A DNA stretch of 64,000 bases from Kaiparowitsia implicata GSE-PSE-MK54-09C. GTDB taxonomy: Bacteria > Cyanobacteriota > Cyanobacteriia > Elainellales > Elainellaceae. The translations under genes and the position numbers were made by a program. The number at the start of each line of letters is the position of its first letter. The stretch's first letter is position 1. The stretch is from positions 1-64,000 of the forward strand of contig JAHHHI010000064.1 in assembly GCA_019359435.1 (NCBI GenBank), read 5' to 3'. Below are positions 56,056 to 64,000 of this stretch, one piece after another. The notes under the pieces were generated by a model that saw nothing but the letters and a program-made list of their open reading frames with translations, was not told the DNA's origin and did no database searches.

Positions 56056-56619
56056 ATGAACTCGTTGAGCAGATTTGTTGAGGGTGTCCAATCAATCTGG
56101 GGCCCGCTCAGTTCTGAAGTGGTCGCAGGCTGCCAGCAGCAGCTGGATGAACTTCTGAAGACGCCTGTCACCGAGCCGTGGTTGGCGGACCTACACCAGC
56201 AGGCATTGGCCCAACAGGAGATGTACCGAGATCCGGTAAACGGATTTATGCTGCTGGCACACACCGAACCTGAAGGGCTCTATCGGCCGCCTCATGATCA
56301 CGGTCGTGGCTGGGTCATTTACGCGGTGCAGCACGGTGAAATAGAGATGGGCACCTATGCCAAGGTGCAGGCCCCAGATGGCCAGGTGAAACTGGTAAAA
56401 CGCGGTTCCACGCGGGTGAGCGCCGGTCAAACGCAGGTCTATCTACCGGGAGATATTCACGATACGCACTGCATTTCCGGGCCGGCTTTGCTCTTTCGCT
56501 TCACCGAGCGGGATTTGAAGAAAGAGGACAAAGAGGCCCGCAAGCTGACACGGTACATCGAGCAGGATGGTGATTGGGTTCCGGTTAGTCAGTGCGCTCC
56601 CGAGCTGTTGAAGCCATGA
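56056..56619 (+). CDS. Cupin-fold protein
   Basis: 187 residues. A metal-site pattern of the cupin fold is visible: H80, H82 and E96 (PPHDHGRGWVIY, HGEIEMGTY), then H135 and H138 in LPGDIHDTHCISG. A cysteine dioxygenase-like or other small-molecule dioxygenase/isomerase function is possible, but the substrate cannot be told. The stop overlaps the ATG of the following MFS gene (ATGA at 56616), so they are coupled. Confidence 0.8.
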   Translation: MNSLSRFVEGVQSIWGPLSSEVVAGCQQQLDELLKTPVTEPWLADLHQQALAQQEMYRDPVNGFMLLAHTEPEGLYRPPHDHGRGWVIYAVQHGEIEMGTYAKVQAPDGQVKLVKRGSTRVSAGQTQVYLPGDIHDTHCISGPALLFRFTERDLKKEDKEARKLTRYIEQDGDWVPVSQCAPELLKP

Positions 56620-58037
56620 GGCTCGGCCCAGCTACCAAGGAGCATGCTGTTGACGCGCGATCAGTCCGCGCAAAACCGAGGCACCTGGCAGCCGTCAGCT
56701 CAGTGCTGGCCGCCATGGTGCTGGTGGTGCTCAACACGGCGATAGCCAACATGGCGTTGCCAACGATCGCCCAGTCGCTGCAAGTGACACCTGCGCTGTC
56801 CATCTGGATCATCACGGCTAACCAGGCGGCGCTCCTGATGGCTTTGCTGCCCTGCGCAGCGCTGGGTGAAAGCCTTGGCTACCGTCGGGTATTCCGGTGG
56901 GGAGTGGCGCTTTTTCTGGGCGCCACTTTGATGTGCGCACTGGCGCCGACGCTGTCTTGGCTTATCGCCGCGCGGTTGCTGCAGGGGCTTGGAGGCGCGG
57001 CAGTCATGGCGCTCGCCATTGCACTACTTCGCCAAGTAGTGCCGAGCCAGAAACTGGGCGCCGCTATAGGTTGGAATGCACTTGCGGTAGCCCTGTCATC
57101 AGCAGCAGGCCCCGCAATGGGAGCAGCGATTCTCAGCGTGGCAGACTGGCCATGGCTGTTTGCTGTGCTGCTCCCCTTCGGGCTCTGGGTGATGCTAGCG
57201 GCTCGCGCGTTACCTGCTGTGGACGGCACTGCGCGCAAAGCTGATCTGTTGAGCATTGCATTGAATGCCGGGACCTTTGCATCGCTGGTCATAGCCGCTG
57301 GGGTCATCACTGAACACCCTGCACTGGCTGCAGCGTTGCTGGCCACCTCTGCCATCCAACTGACGCTATTGGTTAAGCGGGAAAGGCAGAAGGAGTCGCC
57401 ACTGATTCCGCTTGATCTGCTCAGATCCAACTCATTTCGTATTTCAGTTATTGCCTCGGTACTCTGCTTTGCTGGGCAGACCGCAGGCCTCGTGGCGCTG
57501 CCCTTCTACCTTCACCACAGCCTTGGACAAGAGGTGCTGATGACAGGCCTCTACATGATCCCCTGGCCTTTAACCGTTGCGCTTGTAGCTCCGCTAGCTG
57601 GCCGTCTTTCAAACAGATGGCCGACTGCCTGGTTCTGTTCGGTAGGTGGCATTTGTCTTTCAACAGGATTAGCAGGGGCTGCGCTTTGGCCACTGCAGGA
57701 AAACCTCATGATGCTTGTGCCGCTGACCATGCTTTGCGGTCTCGGCTTCGGCCTCTTTAACGTGGCCAATAACCGCAGCATGTTCCTCTCGGCGCCAATG
57801 AGTCGGAGTGGTGCGGCAGGAGGGATGCAGGGTACCGCTCGCTTGCTCGGACAAACTGCTGGAGCAGTCATCATGACACTGCTCTTTAACCTATTCCCCG
57901 CCGACTCTGCGCCTCAGCTTGCCCTTGGCGCGGGAGCCTTATTGAACGTATTCGCAGCCCTGATAAGCGCACTGCAAGGCAGGCGCACAGCTACAAATCA
58001 TGACGTTGAATCGCCCCTGACGCTCATGACGAAGTAA
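56616..58037 (+). CDS. MFS transporter, 14-helix (EmrB/QacA) type
   Basis: 473 residues from the ATG at 56616, overlapping the cupin stop. Helix pattern and SVLAAMVLVVLNTAIANMAL, QVTPALSIWIITANQAALL and GGAAVMALAIALLRQVVP match drug/metabolite:H+ antiporters of the DHA2 family. With the cupin it may form a small export or detoxification unit under the divergent LysR regulator. A longer start at 56592 is possible but lacks the coupling. Confidence 0.88.
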   Translation: MRLGPATKEHAVDARSVRAKPRHLAAVSSVLAAMVLVVLNTAIANMALPTIAQSLQVTPALSIWIITANQAALLMALLPCAALGESLGYRRVFRWGVALFLGATLMCALAPTLSWLIAARLLQGLGGAAVMALAIALLRQVVPSQKLGAAIGWNALAVALSSAAGPAMGAAILSVADWPWLFAVLLPFGLWVMLAARALPAVDGTARKADLLSIALNAGTFASLVIAAGVITEHPALAAALLATSAIQLTLLVKRERQKESPLIPLDLLRSNSFRISVIASVLCFAGQTAGLVALPFYLHHSLGQEVLMTGLYMIPWPLTVALVAPLAGRLSNRWPTAWFCSVGGICLSTGLAGAALWPLQENLMMLVPLTMLCGLGFGLFNVANNRSMFLSAPMSRSGAAGGMQGTARLLGQTAGAVIMTLLFNLFPADSAPQLALGAGALLNVFAALISALQGRRTATNHDVESPLTLMTK

Positions 58038-58482
58038 CTGCCCGAAAGGCCATCGGCAGTGCGTTTCAGCGCGACTTCCACCTGCTTGCTCTCGGTCCCG
58101 GTGATCTATATGCAGGCCTTTCAGGCCTCCATTGCTTCAAAAAATCCCTACGATCGTGAGGTTAACGCAACCGCAAAATGGATGGAGTTGAAAATCCTCA
58201 CGACTGTGCGGATTAGCCAAAAATCATAGCGCCCGTCATAAGCCCTCAAATTCATGCGGACAAACTCAAGAGCCTGCGCGCTTCGCTTGCGTGCGGTGAC
58301 CATACAATCGGGGGAATAACGGTCTTGCTGTTTCCTCTCACCCTATCACGGCGTTCTCGCCGTCAAGGGCTGCGTGCGCTTCGCGTACTTGCGGCAGGGC
58401 CGGCTATCGCCCCCTGACTGCTGCGCTACACCGTGCTTGTGCCGGTTCCGGGCAATTCCGCCCGAGCAACTGGAGCACGATC
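58038..58482. other. Region upstream of radC-like gene
   Basis: About 445 bases with no gene. The part near 58331-58480 has short GC-rich palindromes (for example CCGTCAAGGGCTGCG) and runs into the radC-like leader, similar in style to leader DNA of integrative elements. I see nothing firm. Confidence 0.4.
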
Positions 58483-58989
58483 ATGTCGCAACTCTCTCTG
58501 GCTTTTAACGCTTCGCTACTGGTTCAAGACGACCAGGGTCGCTACTTGCCAGCCACTGCGGAGCAGATTTTGGAAGAGGCACGTCGGGTCATCGACCTCA
58601 AAACACAACGCGGTGAAGCGTTCACTTCGCCTGAGTTGGTCAAGGAGTACTTGGTGACCAAGCTGGCCGGTTTCGAACATGAGGTTTTCGCAGCACTGTT
58701 CCTGGATGCCAAGCACCAACTGATTCAGTACGTTGAGATGTTTCGCGGCAGTATCGATAGCGCGTCGGTCTACCCTCGGGAAGTGGTCAAGGAAGCACTT
58801 CATTACAACGCGGCAGCAGCGATCTTCGCGCACAACCACCCAAGCGGAAATCCTGAGCCAAGCCAGGCGGACAAAACGCTGACCCAACGGCTCAAGGAAG
58901 CATTGATGCTCGTCGAGGTGCGCTCACTGGATCACATCGTGGTCGGAGGCCGACAAACAGTGTCATTTGCCGAGCGCGGATTGATGTGA
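58483..58989 (+). CDS. RadC-like JAB/MPN-domain protein
   Basis: 168 residues. The JAMM metal motif is present: E67 region (GFEHEVFAAL), H117-x-H119 (AHNHPSG) and D130 (PSQAD), as in RadC proteins carried on genomic islands and integrative elements, which lack the N-terminal HhH domain. Precise activity is unknown; despite the name it is probably not a DNA repair factor. A terminator follows at 58995. Two partial copies of the same DNA lie at 60730 and 62644. Confidence 0.88.
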   Translation: MSQLSLAFNASLLVQDDQGRYLPATAEQILEEARRVIDLKTQRGEAFTSPELVKEYLVTKLAGFEHEVFAALFLDAKHQLIQYVEMFRGSIDSASVYPREVVKEALHYNAAAAIFAHNHPSGNPEPSQADKTLTQRLKEALMLVEVRSLDHIVVGGRQTVSFAERGLM

Positions 58990-58994
58990 ACATC

Positions 58995-59015
58995 GGGGGC
59001 TTCGCCCCCCTTTTT
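58995..59015 (+). terminator. Terminator after radC-like gene
   Basis: Stem GGGGGC/GCCCCC (58995-59000 and 59004-59009) with loop TTC, followed by CTTTTTG. The first arm recurs in the partial copy at about 62722-62727, but the second arm is lost there. Confidence 0.85.
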
Positions 59016-59059
59016 GCTTCGTCTATGGTCGATTGAGAATCCCATAATCACGACCGAAC

Positions 59060-60274
59060 TCACTCTCTCAACCTAAAGGCTCCAATTGCTTGAGAAGCCA
59101 ACATCAGTTCATCACCTGCCAGATGCTGTTGATAGTGAGTAATAAGTTCAGCCTCCCAACCAGCGACCTCGTCAAGCACTGACTCGGCTTGCTCGATGCT
59201 CAAGTCGAAATGCTTAGCATGGCTGAGCATGTTTTCCCGTGTGACGCGACGCCCACTACTGCCAACCTCCATAGAGAGGGAAGCCGGAGACTCACCGTCC
59301 AGTGTCGGCACCACGTCATACATAGGGGAAAGCCGCCAAGCGTTCCCCTGCCAAATGATTGCATGGTTTTTGGGATGGTCGTCATCGTTGCCAACCAGAG
59401 CGTTGAAGCACATGCGCTTATAGAGCTCATGTAGATCACTGAGCGGTACCTGGCGCCGCCGCATCTCGTCAGCAACAGCGGCGTAGCGCCATCTGTTTCG
59501 CTCAGGAGCCTGCCAGTCGCTATCTAGCAACGTCAGCGCGCTGAGCATGGGAATGCGCCGGAAACGGCCGTCCTGAGCTATACGGTCAAAGCGATCCACA
59601 AGCAGCACATTCTTGCTGCCTCGATGCAATTCCACCTTCGCGACATTCAGTCCTTTGACCTGCGCAAAGCTCATGCAGGCGTATTCCATAGCGGGGACAT
59701 CGAAGTCGTCATGACGATCACGTGGCTTGGCGAGAATCAGCTGTTCGCCTCGACGCAGCGTGCACTTCGGCCGCGCACCGCCCAGAGATGAACGCTGTCG
59801 CAAAGCCTGCCGTGCGACAACATCGATTTGACGCGGGAACTGGCTCTGGATGTTGTCAGCAAAGGCGATAAAGTCTTCCAGGCTAGTGATGTTGGCCATG
59901 CCGGCCTGACCAACCCCGCGCGGTGGCGTTTTTGTAGTGCCTACCATCAGGTTGCCGGTGCGGTCATGGTTAGTCGATTTCATCAGATAGCCAATAGCGT
60001 CCAGATCACTGCCAGCGGCCTTTGCCAGCACCCGCTGACCCCAGCCATCGGGCGCAGCATCGCGAATGAACCCTGGGATGCCACTGTTGGTTGTGATTCC
60101 TTCGTGAAATTCGCCACGCAATGGATAACGTATAGGGTCGGGCACCCAGCCGCGTTGGTTCACATAGGTAGGGCTGTACACGAACGCTCCAATCCCCCTA
60201 TTGATGTCCAAACGTCCCAGGGTAACGACTTCATCCGACTCGGGAAGCTGCATGTAGATGTAGGCGCTGGCCAT
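59060..60274 (-). CDS. hipA: HipA-type toxin kinase
   Basis: 404 residues. HipA features: N-terminal GRLDINRGIGAFVYSPTYV, P-loop-type SSLGGARPKC (about 163-172), AKPRDRHDDFDVPAMEYACM, LLVDRFDR, the kinase core MCFNALVGNDDDHPKNHAII, and the metal-site LSPMYDVVPT. HipA kinases phosphorylate an aminoacyl-tRNA synthetase or related target and cause growth arrest or persistence (family knowledge). The start overlaps the hipB stop by one base (TAATG), a typical toxin-antitoxin layout. Confidence 0.9.
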   Translation of the reverse strand: MASAYIYMQLPESDEVVTLGRLDINRGIGAFVYSPTYVNQRGWVPDPIRYPLRGEFHEGITTNSGIPGFIRDAAPDGWGQRVLAKAAGSDLDAIGYLMKSTNHDRTGNLMVGTTKTPPRGVGQAGMANITSLEDFIAFADNIQSQFPRQIDVVARQALRQRSSLGGARPKCTLRRGEQLILAKPRDRHDDFDVPAMEYACMSFAQVKGLNVAKVELHRGSKNVLLVDRFDRIAQDGRFRRIPMLSALTLLDSDWQAPERNRWRYAAVADEMRRRQVPLSDLHELYKRMCFNALVGNDDDHPKNHAIIWQGNAWRLSPMYDVVPTLDGESPASLSMEVGSSGRRVTRENMLSHAKHFDLSIEQAESVLDEVAGWEAELITHYQQHLAGDELMLASQAIGAFRLRE

Positions 60275-60576
60275 TAAAACTCATCCCTTTTGGGCTTCTT
60301 CAGGCGGACACGTTGCTGAGGCGGCTCCTCCGCAGATGCAGCATCAAGCTTAGCGATCACCTCGTCGAGCAAACCCAATTGCCACAACACATGCATAAAG
60401 GTGCCCAGTTCCACCCTACGCTCGCCGGCTTCGATTCGGCCAATGGTCGGGTTTGAAACGCCCACACTCGAGGCGAGATCAGACTGCCGCATCTTTAACT
60501 CAAGACGCCTCTGCTTAACTAGAAGCCCTATCCTGCCTAGCTTCTCGCTGCAATCGAGTGGAAAGTAGTCGCTCAT
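60274..60576 (-). CDS. hipB: HipB-type antitoxin (XRE helix-turn-helix)
   Basis: 100 residues. Residues about 13-66 are an XRE helix-turn-helix (LGRIGLLVKQRRLELKMRQ, SDLASSVGVSNPTIGRIEAG). It binds the HipA toxin and the operator of its own operon. First gene of the hipBA pair. An imperfect palindrome AGATA-AAT-TATCT lies right before the ATG (60578-60590). Confidence 0.9.
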   Translation of the reverse strand: MSDYFPLDCSEKLGRIGLLVKQRRLELKMRQSDLASSVGVSNPTIGRIEAGERRVELGTFMHVLWQLGLLDEVIAKLDAASAEEPPQQRVRLKKPKRDEF

Positions 60577-60577
60577 A

Positions 60578-60590
60578 AGATAAATTATCT
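60578..60590 (-). promoter_or_regulatory. Candidate HipB operator
   Basis: Imperfect palindrome with arms AGATA and TATCT around AAT, immediately upstream of the hipB start codon. HipB often binds a site of this kind in its own promoter, but the sequence alone does not prove it. Confidence 0.3.
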
Positions 60591-60729
60591 ATCACTTTAA
60601 GTAGCTTTATATAAAATATAACAGCATTTAAATTCATCACAAGCTGTTCATAACGCATTTAGCGCGCAGCCCGTATTACCTTCAGCTAACGCGATGGTCG
60701 GAAGACTACGACCGCCTCAAGCACGATCT

Positions 60730-60856
60730 CAACGCGGCAGCAGTGATCTTCGCGCACAACCACCCCAGCGGAAATCCTGAGCCAAGCCAGGCAGACAAGA
60801 CTTTGACCCAACGACTCAAGGAAGCATTGATGCTCGTCGAGGTGCGCTCACTGGAT
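60730..60856 (+). pseudogene. Partial copy of radC-like gene (middle part)
   Basis: Nearly identical to 58806-58932 of the intact gene, covering the metal site ([15 protein letters not shown]) up to CTCACTGGAT, and then breaks off into unrelated DNA. No start codon or C-terminus, so non-functional. Confidence 0.88.
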
Positions 60857-61089
60857 AGGGATAAAGCCGACATATTGTCCAAAGATTGAATCTTCAGAGG
60901 AAGTACCTTGGCAATTTCCATCTACTACACCGCTCGACGTGTTGTGGCTCAATGATTCTGGACACCCCGATAGGGCGTTTCCCTCCCCAGCTTTTCTGAG
61001 CGTCTTGTCGACTTTGCAACCAGCCTTCCGCCCGAATCAGCATCGGCCAGACCTTCTGGGGGGGGGAGGCTTGGCGGTGCAGGTTGACC
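60857..61089. other. Region without gene, includes G9 run
   Basis: About 230 bases without a supported gene. A run of nine G lies at about 61058-61066. The XRE relic begins beyond it. Confidence 0.4.
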
Positions 61090-61314
61090 TGGCGGTAGCA
61101 ATGCTGCGCCTTGGGAGGCAGTCCATCTGGCTTAGCCTACGCTCCAACAGCGCAGTGTCCATACCAAGCAATGCAGCCGCTTGTTCGGGGACAAGAGCCT
61201 TGGACTCGATCAGATCGCCAATCCAACTGACCAGTGTCGCTTTTGCAGCATGGCATCAGCATCGAGTATGCCCAGATCGGCATAGTCGTTTCGGCTACCT
61301 CTTTCGATGAACAT
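61090..61314 (-). pseudogene. Broken XRE/HigA-like antitoxin gene
   Basis: From the ATG at 61314 the frame reads MFIERGSRNDYADLGILDA and then MLQK, matching the start of small XRE-family antitoxins. One base is missing after the AAG of MLQK; in the shifted frame the next part reads TLVSWIGDLIES, EQAAALLGMD and LLERRLS, which continues the same family. No stop-free single frame covers both, and the usual C-terminal end is absent, so the gene is a relic. No toxin gene was found next to it. Confidence 0.7.
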
Positions 61315-61391
61315 TAGAAGCCTCGTTGTCCACTGAAAACTGCCGGCACTTTACCCACCTCAGTTTCCCGATCGCAGGTCGGATTAAAACT

Positions 61392-61607
61392 TCATGACAA
61401 ATAGCAAGATCCAAGCCGCGTAGCTGCTCCCAGGCACAGAACCGCCTGTTGACTATCGTCGGTTAACACCTGAATAGCCAAATTACCTAACTGTAACCTC
61501 GACGAAGTCGCCAGCGGACGACCGTCGAGTGCCGCGGCAGGCTGTGTGCAGTGAATAAAGTGTGCATCGAAGCTTGAGTGGGCTAATACTTTAGGCAATT
61601 TCCTCAT
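61392..61607 (-). CDS. Short hypothetical frame
   Basis: 71 codons from ATG at 61607 with no recognised domain or good ribosome site. It is divergent from the binding-protein gene at 61623 with only a 15-base gap. Possibly a chance frame. Confidence 0.2.
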   Translation of the reverse strand: MRKLPKVLAHSSFDAHFIHCTQPAAALDGRPLATSSRLQLGNLAIQVLTDDSQQAVLCLGAATRLGSCYLS

Positions 61608-61622
61608 TCATGGGGTGCCAGC

Positions 61623-62405
61623 ATGTCGTCGCGTAGTTGTCAGACTCTCGTTCGTAGAATTCTGTCGCTGATGCTCATAGGCCTGGCCAGCGCAGTGAGA
61701 GCAGAGACGCTGGTTATCGCGGCGGATATCTGGTGCCCAATTAACTGTGTGCCGGGCGCTGAGCGTCCCGGCATCTTCGTCGAGCTGGCGCGGGAGATCT
61801 TCGCCGAAGCCGGCATCACAGTGGAGTACCGGGCTCTGAATTGGGCGCGCACTCTGCATGGGGTGCGCCGTGGTGAGCTGAATGCGGCAATCGGCGCAGG
61901 TATCGAGGATGCCCCGGACTTTCTTTTTACCGCAACGCCGGTGGCGCAATCGCGCATTTGCTTCTTCACCCGCGCAGACTCCACCTGGCGATTCAGCGGC
62001 GTGCCATCGCTGACACAACTGCGTGTTGGTGTAATCAACGACTATAGCTACGACGACGAGCTGAATGCCTACATCGACCGGTACCGTAGCAACAGCACGC
62101 GCATCCAGGTCGCCTCCGGTGACAAGGCGCTGGAGCTAACCCTGGACAAGCTGCGCCTAGGGCGGCTGGACGCCGTGCTGGAAAACAGCTGGGTGCTCCA
62201 GGCCATGCTGGCCCAACAGGGCAGGGAGGGCGAGCTGCGCGAGGCCGGCTGTCGCGAGTCGGATATACCTATCTATCTGGCCTTTTCCCCGGCGCTGCCT
62301 TCCAGCGCGCACTATGTCGAGCTATTTGAACAGGGTCTGCAGCGCTACCGAGCCAATGGTCGTTTGCAGGAATTGCTAGATGCTTACGGGGTGAGTCGGC
62401 CCTAG
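61623..62405 (+). CDS. Periplasmic amino acid-type solute-binding protein (SBP_bac_3)
   Basis: 260 residues with signal peptide ending near ASAVRAETL. Typical SBP_bac_3 features: PGIFVELAREIFAEAGITVE, WARTLHGVRRGELNAAIG and VGVINDYSYDDEL. Usually delivers a polar amino acid or related compound to an ABC permease or senses it, but no permease lies near it. It lies in the insert between two radC-like fragments, so it may have arrived with mobile DNA. Confidence 0.85.
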   Translation: MSSRSCQTLVRRILSLMLIGLASAVRAETLVIAADIWCPINCVPGAERPGIFVELAREIFAEAGITVEYRALNWARTLHGVRRGELNAAIGAGIEDAPDFLFTATPVAQSRICFFTRADSTWRFSGVPSLTQLRVGVINDYSYDDELNAYIDRYRSNSTRIQVASGDKALELTLDKLRLGRLDAVLENSWVLQAMLAQQGREGELREAGCRESDIPIYLAFSPALPSSAHYVELFEQGLQRYRANGRLQELLDAYGVSRP

Positions 62406-62564
62406 ACTGCGCCGTGCGCACTAGCAACCTTGGCGAGGCCACAGTGCGAAGAGTGCAGCCTGGAAGTACCAGAGCGCCTTGCTGACGCTGGTCACCGCCT
62501 CGGTGGAGCATAGGTCGTCATAGCCGCTGAAGATGCGCTCATTGCCGGCATCCTACCCACGAAA

Positions 62565-62597
62565 GGTGGGTCAAAAATCTCCAGCATAGGTGGGTCA
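62565..62597. mobile_element. Possible IS21-type terminal repeats
   Basis: Two copies of GGTGGGTCA at 62565-62573 and 62589-62597, 24 bases apart, followed by GAACC-type sequence. IS21-family ends often have such repeats. No transposase is seen, so at most an end relic. Confidence 0.35.
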
Positions 62598-62643
62598 GAA
62601 CCAGTAGAACAAAGTGTCAGAATCATTAGCGCCTACACGTCAA

Positions 62644-62731
62644 GGTGCGCTCGCTGGATCACATCGTGGTCGGAGGCCGGCAAACAGTATCATCTGCTGA
62701 GCGTGGGTTGATGTGAACATCGGGGGCTTCG
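62644..62731 (+). pseudogene. Partial copy of radC-like gene (3' end)
   Basis: Matches 58917-59004 of the intact gene, from GGTGCGCTC to the stop codon and into the first arm of its terminator, with a few changes. The copy begins with about 16 bases that are also the end of the 60730 fragment. Non-functional. Confidence 0.88.
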
Positions 62732-62768
62732 ACATGTGCGGCCGACCTTTGTCTACCAACCTGAACAC

Positions 62769-62963
62769 TCAGTGGCAGTGAACACTTCCTGCCTTGTTGT
62801 CCATGTGACAGCACTGCCCTGGCGGGGAGCTTTTGCGACAGCCACCGCCGTGCTCAACAATTACGGTTCCGCCTTGCGACAAACCATGACTCGCTGAGCT
62901 GGCCGCTAAAGCCGGGGAATTAATTGCGAGCAACAGGAAAAAATACATAGCAAAACGCTTCAT
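62769..62963 (-). CDS. Small Cys/His-rich exported protein
   Basis: 64 residues from the ATG at 62963, with GAGG six bases upstream. A signal peptide (MKRFAMYFFLLLAINSPALA) is followed by a short mature part ending GGGCRKSSPPGQCCHMDNKA and HCH. Four Cys and several His suggest metal binding in the periplasm, but no known family was recognised with certainty. Confidence 0.65.
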   Translation of the reverse strand: MKRFAMYFFLLLAINSPALAASSASHGLSQGGTVIVEHGGGCRKSSPPGQCCHMDNKAGSVHCH

Positions 62964-63151
62964 GCGTGACCTCACCGTGCCATCATCCTAATTGACCAAA
63001 AGAACACGTTATGGCGCCGCAGTCCATCATTCCGTCCCGTCCAGATGCTGGGGTTGGATGCTAGAAGCTATCCCATTCAGGAATTGACCGACCGATACAA
63101 GCCGCTCTACTCCGCTAAACTCACAAAATGCATTTTCTGCAGGTATCCCGC

Positions 63152-63424
63152 GTGACCGATACAACTGTCTCAGAAGCCGAAATGCGCCGCGCATTTGGCC
63201 TTGATCAGATACATGAGAAACAACCCGCCAAAAAGCCAAATCCATTTTCGATCTACACGATCGTTGAACTGAGTGTGCGCGAGAATGGTGGAAAACCTTT
63301 CCGCTTCGAGCATCGGTCAAACTCCATTAGCACACTGACAGCCCAACTCGAGGCCGAAAAAGCTGCACGGGACAAAGGCTATGAGGTGTGGGTCGTGCTG
63401 GATATCCGGCAGGTTTCAACCTGA
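63152..63424 (+). CDS. Small mobile-element-type protein
   Basis: 90 residues if the GTG at 63152 is used; a frame to 63128 also exists. The beginning VTDTTVSEAEMRRAFGLD resembles small proteins of PAGI-2/ICE-type elements that often lie near the radC-like gene, recalled from memory and not checked. The last part is basic and acidic with EKAARDKGYEVWVVLDI. Function unknown. Confidence 0.55.
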   Translation: MTDTTVSEAEMRRAFGLDQIHEKQPAKKPNPFSIYTIVELSVRENGGKPFRFEHRSNSISTLTAQLEAEKAARDKGYEVWVVLDIRQVST

Positions 63425-63562
63425 CATCTCCTGGCCTCTATCCGCGTATTGCGCTCACGTGCCTCGACGCGACCTCCGCCTCGGGTGCACGGTAAGAACG
63501 AAGCGATAGGTTGGATGCAGTTCGTCGACTCAACTTGACCATGACCTGCACTTAAGCAAATA

Positions 63563-63578
63563 CTGTATATTAATACAG
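63563..63578. promoter_or_regulatory. LexA/SOS box
   Basis: CTGTATATTAATACAG fits the consensus CTGT-N8-ACAG exactly. It lies 18 bases before the ATG of the imuA-type gene, so LexA-family repression and DNA-damage induction are expected. Confidence 0.88.
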
Positions 63579-63596
63579 CATCTTGGTTATCCCTTC

Positions 63597-64000
63597 ATGC
63601 CATCCGTCGTGACCATAGAAAGCTTGCTTGATGCGCGGCGCATTTGGCGTGGGCAAGCAGTCGCCACCTCGGCAGAGCACTGCCAGCCAACAGGGAACGC
63701 CGCTTTAGACGCCGTGCCCCTGGGGGTGGTTGGCCTGATGCAGCGCTGAGCGAAATACTGGTTGCTGCGACAGGCACGTGGGAATTGCGTCTCCTCTGGC
63801 CGATCTTGGCTCGCCTGACTCGTGCTGGCGAGCGTGTAATGCTGATCGGGCCTCTTCACCAACCCTACCCCCAAGCCTGGCTCGCAGCGGAAATCGACTT
63901 GCGCTACCTGAGCATTGTTCAGTCGCAGAGTCGTGACATTTTGTGGGCTACTGAACAGTGCCTGCGCTCAGGTAGCTGCGGTGCCGTAGTGTGCTGGCCT
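63597..64000 (+). pseudogene. imuA: imuA-type gene, frameshifted, runs past window end
   Basis: From the ATG at 63597 the frame reads MPSVVTIESLLDARRIWRGQ and AALDAV, matching ImuA (SulA-like, translesion synthesis partner of ImuB and DnaE2). After GTG one base is missing: the shifted frame continues PGGGWPDAALSEILVAATG, then ERVMLIGPLHQPYPQAWLAA and SIVQSQSRDILWATEQCLRS to the window end, all characteristic of ImuA. The first frame stops 50 codons in. It is either a pseudogene or a sequencing error. The LexA box lies directly upstream; no lexA2 gene is between. Confidence 0.82.

Noticed and set aside
1-64000. CRISPR arrays, tRNA and rRNA genes
   Set aside because: No spaced repeats of CRISPR type and no cloverleaf or rRNA-like stretch were recognised; a computed search would be needed to exclude a divergent tRNA.

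Overview
The window reads as a chromosomal stretch of a Pseudomonas species. Support comes from an OprF-type porin, a RocS/RocR/RocA-type signalling locus, DUF1302/DUF1329 pairs, a TAXI-type TRAP transporter, a DadA/RidA module and an imuA gene behind a consensus LexA box. Identification is from protein recognition only. No rRNA, tRNA or CRISPR array was seen.

Region 1 (1-9250) holds two autotransporter adhesin genes in tandem on the minus strand, the first cut by the window edge. They share an almost identical linker and barrel cassette but have unrelated passengers. The first carries an in-frame run of 14 G just before the barrel, a strong candidate phase-variation switch. A VOC-family gene lies between them. 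Region 2 (9257-15314) is a Roc/Sad-like signalling cluster: an EAL response regulator, a LuxR-type response regulator, a BvgS-like hybrid kinase and a degenerate receiver protein. Region 3 (15950-24900) carries an OprF-like porin, an NRAMP remnant, two envelope lipoproteins, a GlxA-type regulator, an S-pyocin-domain protein without a visible killing domain, and an aquaporin. Region 4 (25240-29340) holds two CapA-like paralogues, one with an 11-G tract, next to a relic of the autotransporter 3' end and its terminator.

Region 5 (29900-47500) is metabolic. DUF1302/DUF1329 envelope proteins, a LysR regulator, an M20 amidohydrolase, an MFS transporter and a DUF2817 peptidase suggest uptake and hydrolysis of an acylated or peptide substrate. 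A TRAP permease, TAXI binding protein, RidA and DadA with a divergent LysR suggest use of D-amino acids.

Region 6 (47670-64000) is accessory DNA with the marks of an integrative element: a ProQ-type protein, a Hachiman anti-phage operon (hamA-hamB plus a DUF3223 gene), small element-type genes, a MITE, a TerC-family gene, a cupin-MFS pair, a RadC-like gene with two broken partial copies, a hipBA module, a broken antitoxin, and finally a frameshifted SOS-controlled imuA that runs off the right edge.

The main themes are surface variation (poly-G tracts, shared barrel cassettes, a relic barrel), c-di-GMP signalling beside the adhesins, and a defence/mobile-element island with much decayed DNA.
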